Program-made: the position numbers and the translations under genes | Shown here: piece after piece, positions 8,508-16,278 of the stretch | How positions within the stretch are numbered: position 1 is the stretch's first letter | Layout of the letters: the number at the start of each line of letters is the position of its first letter | Assembly (NCBI GenBank): GCA_023412915.1 | Contig: JAEZRE010000006.1 | Span: 248,001-312,000, forward strand | Length of the DNA: 64,000 bases | DNA from: Bacillota bacterium | Lineage (GTDB): Bacteria > Bacillota > Clostridia > Acetivibrionales > DTU013 | Direction of reading: 5' to 3' | Notes under the pieces: generated by a model | Seen by the model: the letters and a program-made list of their open reading frames with translations, nothing else | Told to the model about the DNA's origin: nothing | The model's database searches: none

Positions 8508-9242
8508 TTGAATTATAATAACGATTCTCAAAAAAAATGCGGCTTCTGCGGCGAAACCATTCCGGCGGGCGCCAGCCGTTGCCCTTATTGCGGCAGTCTG
8601 TTGGAAGTGACCTTCGATAACGGTTACGGCAGCAGTCAGCCGAATCAGCCTGCCGACACTGGTATGAACCCGTTCTCCGGCGGACCTGCCGGCTTTGATA
8701 ACGGTCAGGTCAGCGGTAATGAGAGTACCCCTGTGAACAATGAAGCCTCAAATCCCGCTCAATCTTCCGAAACCCCGTGGGGTCAGGGTCAGACACAGCC
8801 GCAGGAGCCGGCTTCAGCCCAGGCACAATCGCAGGAGCCTTCCCAGTACCAGGCTCAGCCTCAGTCCCCGGCTCCGGCACAGTACCAACCGCAGCAGGGA
8901 GGACAGGGACAGTGGCAGAATCCCGAAAGACCCATGCAGGATTACCAGAGACCGTATTACCAGAACAGACCGCAGCAGGGGCCAAGGTATGACAGGCCTG
9001 CGCTCAGCAACGGACTTAAGGTCTTCCTTACAGTGCTGTTCACTTTATTGCCCGGCATCGGCCAGCTTGCGGGCATCATCACGGCTATAGTCTTCATGAG
9101 TTCGGAAGGCGATAGTGACAGGAGGTCCTTCGGCGTAGCGCTTCTGGTTGCTTGCATAATAATGTTCGTACTGGCCTGCATCGGCTGCTTCATAATATCG
9201 ATCGCATCAGCGTCGCTGCCTTTCGGCAACGGCAACTTCTGA
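8508..9242 (+). CDS. zinc-ribbon protein with Gln/Pro-rich linker and two TM helices
   Basis: A 244-aa protein of unknown function. It starts with a zinc ribbon (CGFCGETIPAGASRCPYCG), continues through a low-complexity linker of about 110 residues rich in Gln, Pro, Ser and Ala, and ends with two hydrophobic segments (VFLTVLFTLLPGIGQLAGII and SFGVALLVACIIMFVLACIG). The start is TTG 8508 with AGGGAGG about 7 nt upstream. The architecture suggests a membrane-anchored protein with a cytoplasmic zinc domain. It is followed 6 bp later by a DUF2085 gene, so the two are probably co-transcribed. Confidence 0.82.
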   Translation: MNYNNDSQKKCGFCGETIPAGASRCPYCGSLLEVTFDNGYGSSQPNQPADTGMNPFSGGPAGFDNGQVSGNESTPVNNEASNPAQSSETPWGQGQTQPQEPASAQAQSQEPSQYQAQPQSPAPAQYQPQQGGQGQWQNPERPMQDYQRPYYQNRPQQGPRYDRPALSNGLKVFLTVLFTLLPGIGQLAGIITAIVFMSSEGDSDRRSFGVALLVACIIMFVLACIGCFIISIASASLPFGNGNF

Positions 9243-9248
9243 TAAATC

Positions 9249-9920
9249 ATGGACATACTTGAAAGGTTTTTTGATCTGGCAGGCTCGCTGATATGTCATC
9301 AGCTGCCTTCCAGGTCATTATTTGCTGGAACGCATCAATTGCCGGTCTGCGCCAGGGATACGGGGATATACGCCGGCATTTTAGCTGCTGCTTTGTGTAT
9401 TGCCCTGTTCAGGAGGTTCGACGCACAAAGGCCGCCTCGCTTGAGCTCATCCATATTGCTTTGTCTCATGATGTTTCCGATGATACTTGACGGAATTTTA
9501 TCATATACCGGCGTGACTGAGTCAAACAATACGGTTAGACTTTTTACAGGGTTGCTGTTCGGCCTTCCGATACCCTACCTTCTGGTGCCTGCGGCGCATT
9601 ACGACGCCGAAGGTAAAAATGAAAAACAGGTATTGAAAAATATCGCCGAATTCGTACCTGCTCTGGTGACAGGCTTGCTGTTATGCATTCTGCTGCTCGA
9701 GGGCATGGCGCCGTATATACTGGCCGGAGCGGTATTCCTTGCCGGATTGCTTTTTTTGCTGGGCAGGCTCACGTATACGATCTTTGCCAGGATGCGCAGC
9801 ATTACTGGCATAAAACTGTTGGCCTTAACGGCCATGGGAACGATCAGTGTGCTGACTTTCCTGTACCTGCTCTCCACACTGGTGCTCCAGCCTCTGAAAG
9901 AGGTGTTTTTAAACCTTTGA
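9249..9920 (+). CDS. DUF2085-like integral membrane protein
   Basis: Polytopic membrane protein of 223 aa with about six hydrophobic segments. The N-terminal signature CHQLPSRSLFAGTHQLPVCARDTGIYAG fits the DUF2085 pattern (C-H-Q-x-P-x-R-S ... C-A-R-x-T-G-I-Y). The second Cys usually seen in CARCTGIY is Asp here, so one of the conserved cysteines is missing. Function is unknown in the family. It begins 6 bp after the preceding gene and is followed closely by the 5-formyl-THF cyclo-ligase gene. Confidence 0.75.
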   Translation: MDILERFFDLAGSLICHQLPSRSLFAGTHQLPVCARDTGIYAGILAAALCIALFRRFDAQRPPRLSSSILLCLMMFPMILDGILSYTGVTESNNTVRLFTGLLFGLPIPYLLVPAAHYDAEGKNEKQVLKNIAEFVPALVTGLLLCILLLEGMAPYILAGAVFLAGLLFLLGRLTYTIFARMRSITGIKLLALTAMGTISVLTFLYLLSTLVLQPLKEVFLNL

Positions 9921-9944
9921 AACGTTTGATTGAAGAGGATACGA

Positions 9945-10538
9945 ATGATGGAATCAAAACCATGTATACGCAGGATAGCGCTCGATAGAAGAGATCTTTT
10001 GAGCCCTGAAGAAGTAGCGGTTAAAAGTGAAGCTATCCGGGAAAGACTTTTTTCTCTTGAGAAATATGAACAGGCAAATATGGTGATGGCCTATATGTCC
10101 TTCAAAAATGAAGTGTCTACGGAGCAATTTATCGCCCGGTGCCTGCGAAGCGGCAAAAGCGTTGTTGTCCCGAGGGTCGAAAAAAGTACCCCCGCGGCTT
10201 CCGGCGGTGTGGTAAAGTCACTCGGGGTATATGAAATAAAGGAAGCGGGAAAGCATATGGTAACCGGATATATGGGTATTGCGGAGCCAGACGCTTCGAT
10301 TCTTCACAGAGTCGACCCGTTGGAGATCGATATGGTGGTCGTGCCTGGAGTTGCCTTTGATATGGCCCGGAACAGGATCGGCTACGGAGGCGGGTATTAC
10401 GACCGCTTTCTGTGTACTCTCAGGCCTGACTGCCTGAAAGTGGCCGTTGCATTCGAGCTTCAGGTGTTCGATTCCATACCTGCGGCTTCCTATGATATTC
10501 CCGTTGATATTATTGTGACTGAAGAGAGAATAATATAA
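9945..10538 (+). CDS. 5-formyltetrahydrofolate cyclo-ligase
   Basis: ATP-dependent conversion of 5-formyl-THF to 5,10-methenyl-THF, the salvage step of the folate one-carbon pool. Diagnostic sequence is in the C-terminal half: VVVPGVAFDMARNRIGYGGGYYDRFL, with the Gly/Tyr-rich nucleotide-binding loop. The N-terminus shows KSEAIRERL. The length of 197 aa is typical. I chose ATG 9945 after GAAGAGG; an upstream in-frame TTG (9930) lies within the purine stretch. It is part of a loose run of plus-strand genes. Confidence 0.93.
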   Translation: MMESKPCIRRIALDRRDLLSPEEVAVKSEAIRERLFSLEKYEQANMVMAYMSFKNEVSTEQFIARCLRSGKSVVVPRVEKSTPAASGGVVKSLGVYEIKEAGKHMVTGYMGIAEPDASILHRVDPLEIDMVVVPGVAFDMARNRIGYGGGYYDRFLCTLRPDCLKVAVAFELQVFDSIPAASYDIPVDIIVTEERII

Positions 10539-10577
10539 TACCTCAGTTTGAGCTTTTAAACCGAAAGGATGGGGCAG

Positions 10578-11561
10578 ATGGAACAAATATTCCGACATAC
10601 GGAACAGTCCGGCAATACCGGTAAATGGCAGGGGAGGCTGACACTGACCGGCGCAAATGTTTTGTTTTTCATATTTACCATAATATTCATGGCTTATCAG
10701 TTCATCGCAGGGATAATGCTGGGAACTGCGGTCTACGACAAGATATACGCTTTTGTACTTGTAAACGAGTTTTTAATTCTGGCCTCCGTGCTTATTTATT
10801 GTTTCATAAAAAGGGTAAACATCTGGAAGACCTTCAGATTCAATAGGGTGAAGGCGCTGCCCGCCATACTGATACTACTGATTGCTGTGCCCGCCTCATA
10901 CGCTGCAAGTATGTTCAACAATATTGCGATATACCTGCTTCAGTTCATAGGAGATATTCCCAATCCGGGCATCCCGACGCCCAGGAGCCTTCGCGAGCTT
11001 CTGGTCGGGATACTTGTGATCGCGGTTGCTCCGGGCATATGTGAAGAAATGATGCACAGGGGCCTGCTGCTCAGGGCATACGAGAAGCGCGGCACCTACA
11101 AGGCAGTTATCATCGTGTCGATTCTTTTCGGTCTCTTCCATTTTGACATTACCAATTTGCTCGGCCCCATACTGCTTGGCCTGCTGATCGGCTATTATGT
11201 GGTAAGGACGAACTCGATACTCGCCGGGATGCTGGCGCATTTTTTGAACAATGCCTTTGCAGAAATAATGCAGTACGCCGTAAAGCAGCCTGATACCAAG
11301 ACGGTCACGATCTCGGGGACAGAGCTGCTGCAATCGGTAATATACGGGATCATAGGCGTCGTCGTGGCCGCCGGACTGCTTTATCTGTTCAAAAGGGTCA
11401 CGACCGGCACGGAAAAAGTCGTTCCTCCGATCTCACGCGCGGGCCAGGACGTAAAAGCCGTACTGACTCACTGGCCTATAATACTGGTGATCGTTATGTA
11501 TTTCCTCATGGCGCTGTTCTATATTTTCACGATAGTCCTGACTAAATACCTTGGCCTCTAG
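10578..11561 (+). CDS. CPBP family intramembrane metalloprotease
   Basis: Multi-pass membrane protein of 327 aa with the CAAX-protease/bacteriocin-processing (CPBP, Abi) catalytic signature: CEEMMHRG (EExxxR), FGLFHFD (FxxxH) and HFLNNA (HxxxN/B). The family are Rce1-type glutamate intramembrane proteases; bacterial members often act in membrane-protein processing or bacteriocin immunity, and no substrate is evident here. ATG 10578 fits the AAAGGA site (8 nt); ATG 10569 overlaps it. The C-terminus adds two further TM helices after a short cytoplasmic loop. A terminator-like hairpin follows at 11609. Confidence 0.9.
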   Translation: MEQIFRHTEQSGNTGKWQGRLTLTGANVLFFIFTIIFMAYQFIAGIMLGTAVYDKIYAFVLVNEFLILASVLIYCFIKRVNIWKTFRFNRVKALPAILILLIAVPASYAASMFNNIAIYLLQFIGDIPNPGIPTPRSLRELLVGILVIAVAPGICEEMMHRGLLLRAYEKRGTYKAVIIVSILFGLFHFDITNLLGPILLGLLIGYYVVRTNSILAGMLAHFLNNAFAEIMQYAVKQPDTKTVTISGTELLQSVIYGIIGVVVAAGLLYLFKRVTTGTEKVVPPISRAGQDVKAVLTHWPIILVIVMYFLMALFYIFTIVLTKYLGL

Positions 11562-11608
11562 AAAACGCTTATATTTGGTGCTTGGCAGCATTACTAAAGT
11601 CGGAAGTG

Positions 11609-11637
11609 AGGTTATATAATACTATATAACCTTTTTT
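11609..11637 (+). terminator. intrinsic terminator between CPBP gene and rpoN
   Basis: GGTTATATA and TATATAACC form a 9-bp perfect stem around the loop ATAC, followed by six T. It ends the CPBP transcript but lies only a few bases before the rpoN ribosome binding site, so rpoN would be attenuated unless transcription starts inside it. Confidence 0.75.
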
Positions 11638-11653
11638 CGAGGTGGGATCCATT

Positions 11654-12772
11654 TTGGACTTCAACACAGATTTTAACGCTGTTCGTTCACAAAAGCTTTT
11701 GCTGATCCCTCAGCTGAAGCAGGCGATCGAAATCCTTGAAATGAACTCCGGCGAATTATTCAGCTACATCAAGACACAGATGGAAACCAACCCCCTTCTT
11801 GAAAATGCCGCAGACAGCGGAATACCCAGGGATTATTCCTATGAGGAAACCATTGCGAACATTGATGAAGACCAGGATGCGGCAATCGACGATGTTCCCT
11901 TGAGAGAACCGACGCTGAAGGAACATCTGCTGCTGCGGCTGGATTCGGTTTGTCCTGATAAGACGAGCTACAGGATCGGAGAATTCCTGATTGACAACAC
12001 GGATGACAACGGCTACCTGAAGGTCGATACCGGTGAAGTGGCATACTGCCTGGAGGTGCCGGAGGAACTGGCAAAGGAAGTGCTGAAAAAGCTTCAGGAG
12101 CTAGGCCCGCCCGGGATCTGCGCAAGGGATCTGAGGGAGTGCCTGCTCATACAACTGAGGCAGCTCGACGAAACCGATGAGGAGGCAATGCTCGTAGTGG
12201 AGGGATATCTGGACGCCATCGCACGCGATGATATCGAAACTGTCGCTGATCTGACGGGCATCCCGGCTGATAGGGTTGGAAAGATATTCAGCAAGGTAAG
12301 GGAACTCGAGCCAAAACCGGGACGGGAGTTTTACAGCAGTAAAGCTGAAAAAACCGAACTGCCGGATCTGTATATTCATGAGACGTCGGGTGGGCTACAG
12401 GTTCTGCTTAGCGAAGAAGCTTTCCCGGATATATGTATTGCTGAAGGCCTGACCTTTATAGCGGCTGCGGACGAAACGGCAACTGGGAACACCGCCTTCC
12501 ACGACAGGCTGAACAACGCGGTCTGGCTGCTCAAATGCCTCGAACAGAGAAAGGACATCATATATTCGATAGCCCGGAAATTATGCGAACTCGAAAAAGA
12601 ATTCTTCGAAAAAGGTTCGAAAGCCTTAAAATTACTTGACAAATCAGCATTTGCGTCTTCACTCTCGATGCATGAATCCATTCTTGACAAGGCCATATCG
12701 GGGAAATATCTTCAGAGTAGATGGGGTACGTTCGAGCTGAGTAGTTTTTTCAACAGAAAGCAGCGCATGTAG
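11654..12772 (+). CDS. rpoN: RNA polymerase sigma-54 factor, C-terminally truncated
   Basis: Sigma-54 directs RNA polymerase to -24/-12 promoters. The N-terminal activator-interaction region is clear (QKLLLIPQLKQAIEILEMNSGEL ... NPLLEN), the core-binding domain follows (GPPGICARDLRECLLIQL, ELEPKPGREF), and the first helix-turn-helix is present (LSMHESILDKAISGKYLQS, GTFELSSFF). The protein stops there at 372 aa. About 80 C-terminal residues, including the RpoN box that reads the -24 element, are absent, and none of the next frames supplies them before the hairpin at 12810. The start is TTG 11654 with GAGGTGG 8 nt before. It is a decayed gene or a variant factor unable to bind -24. Confidence 0.85.
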   Translation: MDFNTDFNAVRSQKLLLIPQLKQAIEILEMNSGELFSYIKTQMETNPLLENAADSGIPRDYSYEETIANIDEDQDAAIDDVPLREPTLKEHLLLRLDSVCPDKTSYRIGEFLIDNTDDNGYLKVDTGEVAYCLEVPEELAKEVLKKLQELGPPGICARDLRECLLIQLRQLDETDEEAMLVVEGYLDAIARDDIETVADLTGIPADRVGKIFSKVRELEPKPGREFYSSKAEKTELPDLYIHETSGGLQVLLSEEAFPDICIAEGLTFIAAADETATGNTAFHDRLNNAVWLLKCLEQRKDIIYSIARKLCELEKEFFEKGSKALKLLDKSAFASSLSMHESILDKAISGKYLQSRWGTFELSSFFNRKQRM

Positions 12773-12809
12773 GAAAAAAATACAGGTCTGACAGGTTCCT
12801 TGCAACAAA

Positions 12810-12841
12810 AAGGAGCCGGTAAATGAATACGCCGGCTCCTT
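12810..12841 (-). terminator. terminator of the 12870-13181 gene
   Basis: AAGGAGCCGG (12810-12819) pairs with CCGGCTCCTT (12832-12841) around a 12-nt loop. On the minus strand the stem is followed by a T-run (TTTTTG), so it terminates the minus-strand gene; it also lies downstream of rpoN on the plus strand, where the T-run is poor. Confidence 0.8.
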
Positions 12842-12869
12842 ACGCTTTACACGTTTTTATTAATTACTG

Positions 12870-13181
12870 TTAAAATGGCCAGACCGGTTTTTGCGGATTG
12901 CCGTGATCCGCCTTAAGGTATCCGGGAATGCCACGCGTACCGAAATGCTCCTTTTCGATCTCAAGTATCCTCTCCCTGGTATAGTGATTGATTTCGCCGA
13001 CTTCTTTCACCTCGTCGGCGTATTCGCGCAGAGCGTCGATTTCCTTGGGAGAGAGCGCTTCCTGGCAATCCTCCGAATTCAGTATCCTTCTAAGCTCGGA
13101 TGAATATTCATAACCGTCGTCCACATCATCAAGGGCGGTTTTCAAAAACGTCGAAAGCTTTCCTGGAATTTCCCGCGACAT
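12870..13181 (-). CDS. hypothetical 103-aa acidic protein
   Basis: I do not recognise a family. The protein is soluble, charged and predicted helical (KLSTFLKTALDDVDDGYEYSSE at the N-terminus, ALSPKEIDALREYADEVKEV in the middle) and ends in an aromatic and Pro tail (NPQKPVWPF). I chose ATG 13181 because AGGAGG lies 9 nt upstream; upstream in-frame codons have no such site. It is a single-gene transcription unit with its own terminator at 12810-12841, convergent with rpoN. Confidence 0.75.
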   Translation of the reverse strand: MSREIPGKLSTFLKTALDDVDDGYEYSSELRRILNSEDCQEALSPKEIDALREYADEVKEVGEINHYTRERILEIEKEHFGTRGIPGYLKADHGNPQKPVWPF

Positions 13182-13301
13182 AACTGTCAACCTCCTATTC
13201 AGCATAAATCTATTATACAACTTTTGCATGGGAATAAAACATATTTTTATTGCGGACTTGCGCAATATCGAGTAATCGGTTGAAAACGCACCGATTCATT
13301 A

Positions 13302-13385
13302 CCCAGGACGCATGGGCGAGCAGATGACGTAGTCATCGACCAGCCCAGGACGCATGGGCGAGCAGATGACGAAGTCATCGACCGG
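13302..13385. repeat. two 42-bp direct repeats with internal palindromes
   Basis: Copies 13302-13343 and 13344-13385 are adjacent and nearly identical (GACGTAGTC in the first, GACGAAGTC in the second). Each contains the palindrome GATGAC-GTA/GAA-GTCATC and the near-palindrome CCCAGGACGCATGGG. They lie about 180 bp upstream of a large serine recombinase and could be its binding or attachment site, or a tandemly duplicated REP-like hairpin. Confidence 0.85.
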
Positions 13386-13460
13386 CCCCCCAACCCGTTA
13401 TAAAGGACAAATTTCTCTCAATATAAATATAGTATGAAGCAAATAATGGGGTGCTGTCCG

Positions 13461-13640
13461 ATGGGTAGAAATTCCGGACACAGGAAGATAGAGGCAAGGC
13501 ATTCGGGAGAAGTCCCGGCGGAAGATATAGGCTTTAGACTGCTGAAACTGCTGGCCGAGGATCATGAGAGGGGAATTGCCGGAGGTGCGGGCATTTGCAC
13601 AGAACCAGATAGGGATTTACGTAAGGATCAGCAGGGATGA
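13461..13640 (+). CDS. possible small ORF overlapping the recombinase start
   Basis: A 59-codon frame (ATG 13461, after GGGGTG; an in-frame ATG also exists at 13434) that overlaps the recombinase N-terminus by 77 bp in another frame. The middle (EDIGFRLLKLLAEDHE) is predicted helical. I do not recognise it. It could be a small protein translationally coupled to the recombinase, or only leader sequence. Confidence 0.3.
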   Translation: MGRNSGHRKIEARHSGEVPAEDIGFRLLKLLAEDHERGIAGGAGICTEPDRDLRKDQQG

Positions 13641-15129
13641 AAACGGAGAAAATTTTGAAACCGTTGAAAACCAGAGGGAGCTGCTTCTCGAATATGCCGG
13701 GAAGAGACAGCTTGGAGAAGTTTTTGCGGTTTATATGGATGACAATGTGTCAGGCTCCGCTTTTGAAAGAAAAGGCTTGCTGAGACTCAAGGAGGATGTG
13801 CTCGCCGGAAGGATAAACCTGCTTCTGCTAAAAGATCTCTCGAGGCTTGGCAGGAACAATTCGAAGACGCTGCAGTGGATCGATTTCCTCGAGGAATACG
13901 GCATCAGGATATTGACCGTCGACGGGCGCTATGACAGCCTGCTTGACAATGATACCGTCGGTATCGAAACCTGGGCAAATGAAAGGTATATAAGGGATAT
14001 ATCCAGAAAGATCCGCTCATGTCTTCATTTTAAGATAAGAAGGGGGGAGTACCTCGGAAAGGCTCCCTTCGGCTATAAAAAATCGGAAAATGAGAAAAAC
14101 AAACTGGTCGTCGATGATACTGAGGCTGAAACGGTTAAATTGATATACCGGCTGTACCGTGCGGGATTGGGATATACCGCTGTGGCAAAGCGCCTCAACT
14201 CCGGCGGGCGTCCCTCGCCGGGAGGCATGGGCTGGAACAGGATTTCCGTCCGGCGTGTGCTTTGCTCTGACGTCTATATAGGAAATACGGTACAGGGTGT
14301 AAGTGAGAAGGTCAGTTTCAAGAGTAAAAAGACAAGACGCCTGCCAAGGTCGGAATGGGTAAGGACCGAGGGGACCCACCAGGGTATAATCTCGAGTGAA
14401 GAGTTCATGGAGGTGCAAACGCTTCGGCAACAAAAGAATGCTGTCAATGAGCTGCACAAGGGAGGCATCCATACACTGAAGGGCATCATCAGGTGCGGAG
14501 GCTGCGGGAGCGGCATGTATGCGCGTTCGAGGGCCGGAGGTACCGCTTATGTTTGCGGGAATTACGCGAGGAACGGTTCGGCGGCATGCAGCAGTCATTT
14601 TGTATATGAAGACGGAATCGTTGAATTTATCTGCAAAGAGCTGTCAAAAATATTTTCGAAGGAAAAGGACAGGAACGAGTTTGCTCAAAAACTTGGCGGG
14701 TGGCTTGAGCAAGCCGGCGAGAGCAAAGACAGCCAGGCTGAATTGAAGAGAAAAATAGAGTCCTGGAGAAAAAAGCAGGAACTGCTTTACCGGGACAGGT
14801 TGGATGGTATGGTTTCCGCGGAATTATTCGCGAGGATGAACAGCAAGCTTGAGGAGAGGCTGAGGTTGCTGGCTGAAGAGCTGGAGCAGGCAATAAATGC
14901 GCCGCGGCAAAGGGAAATGTGCCTGAAGCTGGTCGGAGAGGCTGAGAAAAGGCTTGCGGAAGGCAAGCTGAGCAACGAAATCGCAAGACTTGCCGTCAAA
15001 AGCATAACCGTATTCGAGCATGACGAATATCTCAGCTTCATCGCTTCGGAAAAGGCTGGGGGAAAGGCGTGCGGGGCAGAAGCACCGGCCGGTTCCGAGG
15101 GAGCAATTGTAATTGATTTCCGTTTTTAA
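13564..15129 (+). CDS. large serine recombinase
   Basis: Site-specific recombinase of the serine family. The N-terminal resolvase domain (about residues 15-150) has the nucleophile motif IGIYVRISRD and the conserved LSRLGRNN arginine stretch. The recombinase domain follows (GKAPFGYKK ... YTAVAKRLNSGG), then a zinc ribbon (CGGCGSGMYARS ... CGNYARNGSAAC) and a long coiled coil from about residue 380. At 521 aa it appears intact. No phage, integrative-element or sigK-skin genes lie nearby. Possible start ATG 13564 has only GAGG 3 nt upstream; translation may be coupled to the small upstream frame. It could be a relic of an excised element or act on the 42-bp repeats upstream. Confidence 0.9.
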   Translation: MRGELPEVRAFAQNQIGIYVRISRDENGENFETVENQRELLLEYAGKRQLGEVFAVYMDDNVSGSAFERKGLLRLKEDVLAGRINLLLLKDLSRLGRNNSKTLQWIDFLEEYGIRILTVDGRYDSLLDNDTVGIETWANERYIRDISRKIRSCLHFKIRRGEYLGKAPFGYKKSENEKNKLVVDDTEAETVKLIYRLYRAGLGYTAVAKRLNSGGRPSPGGMGWNRISVRRVLCSDVYIGNTVQGVSEKVSFKSKKTRRLPRSEWVRTEGTHQGIISSEEFMEVQTLRQQKNAVNELHKGGIHTLKGIIRCGGCGSGMYARSRAGGTAYVCGNYARNGSAACSSHFVYEDGIVEFICKELSKIFSKEKDRNEFAQKLGGWLEQAGESKDSQAELKRKIESWRKKQELLYRDRLDGMVSAELFARMNSKLEERLRLLAEELEQAINAPRQREMCLKLVGEAEKRLAEGKLSNEIARLAVKSITVFEHDEYLSFIASEKAGGKACGAEAPAGSEGAIVIDFRF

Positions 15130-15133
15130 GGAG

Positions 15134-15156
15134 GGTATAATGTAAGGGGACACACC
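15134..15156 (+). repeat. dispersed element family B, partial copy
   Basis: GGTATAATGTAAGGGGA (15134-15150) matches 21841-21857 exactly and runs directly into CACACC, the left arm of family B. The right arm is missing. It lies in the 60-bp gap between the recombinase and the lipid kinase. Confidence 0.7.
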
Positions 15157-15189
15157 GGATATATTGAGCGAAAGGAGTTCAGATCGCAG

Positions 15190-16071
15190 ATGAAAAAAGT
15201 AATGCTTGTATACAACCCGCTTTCGGGGAACAGAAACGTTCCCAAGAAGCTCGATTATATAATCACCAGATTCCAGGAAAACGGCGATCTGCTTGTGCCT
15301 TTCCGCATAGACGGCGACAACGGCGGAGAACTGCGCGAGATACTCAAGACGCGCGAGTATTCGTCCGTGGTGGTATCCGGAGGAGACGGTACGGTCAACA
15401 TGATGGCAAGCATACTTCTATCTTCGGGGCTGGAGCTTCCCATGGGCATAATCCCTGCCGGCACCTGTAACGATTTTGCCAGGAGCCTCAATATACCCTC
15501 CGATATTAAAAAGTGTATCGATATAGTATTGGGCGGTAAAGTCGCCGATATAGACGCAGGGCTGATCAATGACGAGAAATACTGCCTGAACACCTGCGCG
15601 GGCGGCAATCTTGTAGATGTGTCATACAACACCAACAGTGAATTAAAAAGGAATTTCGGACCGCTTGCATATTACCTTACCGCATTGAGCGAGGTCACGA
15701 CCCTGAAATCCGTGAAATTGAAGATCACCACAGATGACGAGGTAGTCGAGGGCGATTTTCTGCTTTTCCTCATATTGAATGGCAGACATGCGGCCGGTTT
15801 TTATAACCTCGTAGGCGAGGCTGATCTTTCAGACGGCTATATGGACATTCTATTGCTGAAAAATTGTCTTCATATAGAACTTGCGGGGCTTGCTTTCAAG
15901 GTACTGAACAATGATTTCGTTAACGACAGGAACGTAAAATGGCTTAGGACCAGGAAATGCACTATCGAAGGAGACGCGGGCTTCATGCTCAGCGTTGACG
16001 GCGAAAAGTGGAAAGGGCTTCCTGTCTCGATAGAATTCCTCCGCCAGATATTGAAAGTCTACGTCAGGTAA
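15190..16071 (+). CDS. YegS/BmrU-type diacylglycerol (lipid) kinase
   Basis: Soluble lipid kinase of the DAGK catalytic family, which phosphorylates diacylglycerol or a related lipid with ATP. The N-terminus starts with VMLVYNPLSGNRN; the nucleotide loop is SGGDGTVNMMAS; PMGIIPAGTCNDFARSLNIP is the conserved GTxNDFAR region; the C-terminal beta-domain ends with a VDGE motif (SVDGEKWKG). The length of 293 aa is normal. The start is ATG 15190 with AAAGGAG 12 nt upstream. It lies just upstream of spoIVA but is separated by 207 bp. Confidence 0.93.
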   Translation: MKKVMLVYNPLSGNRNVPKKLDYIITRFQENGDLLVPFRIDGDNGGELREILKTREYSSVVVSGGDGTVNMMASILLSSGLELPMGIIPAGTCNDFARSLNIPSDIKKCIDIVLGGKVADIDAGLINDEKYCLNTCAGGNLVDVSYNTNSELKRNFGPLAYYLTALSEVTTLKSVKLKITTDDEVVEGDFLLFLILNGRHAAGFYNLVGEADLSDGYMDILLLKNCLHIELAGLAFKVLNNDFVNDRNVKWLRTRKCTIEGDAGFMLSVDGEKWKGLPVSIEFLRQILKVYVR

Positions 16072-16141
16072 ATTCAAACCCTTCAACACTCTTCTTTTTG
16101 TAATAATAACCCTATACGGACATATATTTATATTGTGAATC

Positions 16142-16185
16142 TGAAAAGAGGACACACATATACTTTTTTCAGTGCACTCTTTTCA
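16142..16185. repeat. 9-bp inverted repeat ahead of spoIVA
   Basis: TGAAAAGAG (16142-16150) and CTCTTTTCA (16177-16185) are perfect reverse complements 26 bp apart in the 207-bp gap between the lipid kinase and spoIVA. A sporulation (sigma-E) promoter is expected in this gap, but I cannot assign one confidently. The segment GAGGACACACATAT between the arms resembles half of dispersed element family B. Confidence 0.4.
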
Positions 16186-16278
16186 TGGTCATGCTCTGCT
16201 GACAGCGATTTTGCTTAAGCAGGTTAACTGATAAATGCAGGATCAGTGCATTATCAATAGATTAAGGGGGGTTAGCGG

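Noticed and set aside
12773..12870. Frameshifted remainder of rpoN
   Set aside because: None of the three plus-strand frames after the stop encodes anything like the RpoN box before the hairpin.
13564..15129. Recombinase as sign of a prophage or sigK skin
   Set aside because: No phage genes flank it, and sigK is 37 kb away and uninterrupted.
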